Assembly: GCA_902651635.1 (NCBI GenBank)
Contig: CACRSC010000027.1
Span: 313,887-377,886, forward strand
DNA from: Mastigamoeba balamuthi
Taxonomy: Eukaryota > Evosea > Mastigamoebida > Mastigamoebidae
Direction: 5' to 3'
Length of the DNA: 64,000 bases
Position 1 is the first letter of the stretch, and each line of letters starts with the position of its first letter. The notes under the pieces were generated by a model. The model ran no database searches. It worked only from the letters and a program-made list of their open reading frames with translations, and was not told where the DNA came from. This document shows, one piece after another, positions 62,656-64,000 of this stretch. A program made the translations under genes and the position numbers.

Positions 62656-62946
62656 GCTCCGGCGCCAGCACCAGCACCACACCACCCAGGCACAGCGCAC
62701 AGCGCACTCTCCCTCTCTCGTGCCCCCTGCCGTGCCCTGCCCTGCCCCACGTTGCACCCTGGGCAGCGGCAGCGGCAGCGGCACGGCAAGGAACAGCACA
62801 CACACATAGCCACAGAAACACAGAAACATAGAAGCAGAGCCCAGGGGCTACGTACGCAACAAGGCAGCAGCGGCGCAGAGGCCCTCGATGGCCCTCGTTG
62901 GCCCTCGTTGGCAGCAGAGCAGAGAGGAAGGCGGGGCTGCGGGGGG

Positions 62947-63282
62947 TCAGCGGAGCTGGGCGTAGAGGGCGAGGGAGGGGGAGGCCCACTGGTCGCGGGG
63001 GGCGGGGGCGCGGGGCCCGCGGACCGAGACGAGGCGGACGTGGGTGTCCTTGCCGTTCTGGTGGTTGGCGAGGACGGCGATCTCGAGGGCGTAGGCGCGG
63101 AGGCCGCCCAGGCGCCACGTGACCCAGCCGCTGGGCTCCACGAGCTCCCGCTGCTGCACCTCGCTCATGTTGTCCGCCGCCGTCGCCGCCCGCACCGACA
63201 CCAGCGCCGGGCAGTAGCTGTCGTCCCGCACCACGTCCAGCAGCAGCGCCACGCACTGTGCCCCGTGCCCCCACCACCGCAT
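62947..63282 (-). CDS. ANAPC10: DOC/APC10-domain protein (anaphase-promoting complex subunit 10-like), 5' end unresolved
   Basis: The C-terminal half of an APC10/DOC domain is clear: DDSYCPALVSVRAATAADNM, RELVEPSGWVTWRL, ALEIAVLANHQNGKDTHVRL, and a C-terminal ALYAQLR related to the IR tail that docks on CDC27. APC10 helps the APC/C bind destruction-box substrates. WWGHGAQ may match the WQSDGxQ part of the domain. The N-terminal third (CKPGxGVxQLRDD) was not found. Translation could start at ATG 63282, or an upstream exon around 63400-63500 (MCATPQQRARGEAV...) could join across a GA-rich intron (63300-63362), but the phases do not fit with the usual sites. May be truncated or mis-assembled at the microsatellite. 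Confidence 0.75.
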   Translation of the reverse strand: MRWWGHGAQCVALLLDVVRDDSYCPALVSVRAATAADNMSEVQQRELVEPSGWVTWRLGGLRAYALEIAVLANHQNGKDTHVRLVSVRGPRAPAPRDQWASPSLALYAQLR

Positions 63283-64000
63283 CGCGTGTGTGAGCCCATG
63301 CGAGAGCGAGAGAGACAGAGAGAGAGAGAGAGAGAAAAGGAGAGAGAGAGAGAGAGAGAGAGGAGGGACGAGAGGGGGGGCGAGGGGAACGCACTCCAGA
63401 GCTCCGAGCGGACGATGCGCGCCGTGGCCGCCCTCACGGCCTCGCCCCTCGCTCGCTGCTGCGGCGTCGCGCACATGGCCCTGCGGATCGGATCGCTCTG
63501 TCGCTGTCGCTGTCGCACACGCCAAAGCCCGCTCGTTGCCTTCACCGGCGGCGAATAAAATGCGACAGCGATCAAAAATAGCAACGCCGGCGCTGGGATC
63601 GCCTCTGACGTTGGCTCCCCACCAACGGCAACGCCCTCCAAATATCGTCCGTTGATCCGCGTATCTCCACCAGGCCACCAGGCCACCTGGCTCCACCCGC
63701 TGTCCGGGATACGGAGCCAGCACCGCGGGTGGCGCGTGCGCGGGCTGTCGGGCTAGCCTTGAAAACACCCTCCGGAATCTCTCCGATCCAGACCGCCTCG
63801 CCTGGTTGGGGGTTCGATTCCCGGCGGAAGCGTTTTCCCGGCAATCCCTCTCCCCCCTTCTCAACGTCGGGCCTGCTTCTGCATGCACATCGCCCGGCTG
63901 TGACGCCGGTGCCAAGTGCCCAGGAGACGGGCAGGCAGAGGGCAGAAACGCGTCGTCTTGTTCACCCACGGTGGGAAAAAGGCAACTGCGGGCTGGCAAA
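63283..64000. other. 5' flank of the APC10 gene with GA microsatellite
   Basis: GA repeats occupy about 63302-63362. A GATCCGCGTATCTCC match to the GCGTATCT motif lies at 63653-63667. A tRNA-like T-arm (GGTTCGATTCCC, 63808-63819) is present without a matching cloverleaf. No further gene supported. Confidence 0.5.

Noticed and set aside
63765-63836. tRNA-like segment (GGTTGGGGGTTCGATTCCC followed by GGCGGAAGCG)
   Set aside because: Only the T-loop looks right. The T stem has G-G mismatches and no acceptor, D or anticodon arms pair upstream on either strand.

Overview
This window is nuclear DNA from a eukaryotic microbe. It is gene-dense and mostly very GC-rich, with small spliceosomal introns (about 40-120 nt, most starting GTGCG, many with a CTGAC branch-like motif, ending CAG). 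It carries an intron-containing tRNA-Tyr and orthologues of eukaryote-only proteins: NOP56, PRPF4, TRAP-alpha, ZC3H14/Nab2, METTL14, a DOC/APC10 domain and a VPS9 GEF. Gene style, a TKL-like kinase, a bacterial-type gamma-family PLP enzyme and low-complexity tails would fit a free-living amoebozoan, possibly an archamoeba such as Mastigamoeba. That assignment is inference; the sequence alone does not fix the species.

Layout. Positions 1-2595, 6595-9300 and 13485-16243 are AT-richer islands with few genes, holding foldback repeats, TAGTGCT-rich repeats and a degenerate Tc1/mariner element. Between them lie a multi-exon receptor (LRR, thrombospondin-3 repeats, one membrane span, cytosolic ADP-ribosyltransferase domain; 2596-6594), a small GATA-finger-like gene (9301-10224, minus) and a MIT-domain protein kinase (10501-13484). 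From 16 to 31 kb there is a compact run: NOP56 (-), class 3 lipase with B-box-like finger (+), ZC3H14/Nab2 (+), TRAP-alpha (-), secreted PIG-L-like/lectin propeller protein (+), catalytically dead papain-like protein (+) and PRPF4 (-).

From 31.4 to 52.1 kb the window is dominated by nine tandem copies (A-I) of one gene family, interrupted only by a Pho80-like cyclin (37176-37968, minus). Each copy has a variable, disordered Ser/Pro-rich N-terminus, a conserved beta-rich segment with the signature F-x-G-[FI]-[RK]-D-V-P-P-G, a GGV-x-VLK segment and a helical C-terminal half. Eight copies share a four-exon layout with intron phases 0/1/0; exon 3 of the standard layout is 89 nt in all nine. The conserved segment resembles the N-terminal domain of the U5 snRNP assembly factor AAR2, and copy A is head-to-head with PRPF4, a U4/U6 snRNP protein, so a splicing-related role is a testable guess. 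This array is the best candidate for an undescribed system here.

From 52.6 kb to the end lie a gamma-family PLP enzyme, a GPR1/FUN34/YaaH acetate transporter, tRNA-Tyr, a VPS9 protein, METTL14 with an intact-looking DPPW motif, a BAG-Hsp20 fusion chaperone and a DOC/APC10 gene whose 5' part is unclear. Splice sites were derived by hand from reading frame, GT/AG and homology. In almost every gene the summed exon lengths are divisible by three. Two exceptions, the kinase (76-bp duplication) and NOP56 (one extra C), become divisible when a single obvious local anomaly is removed; copy F stays out of frame.
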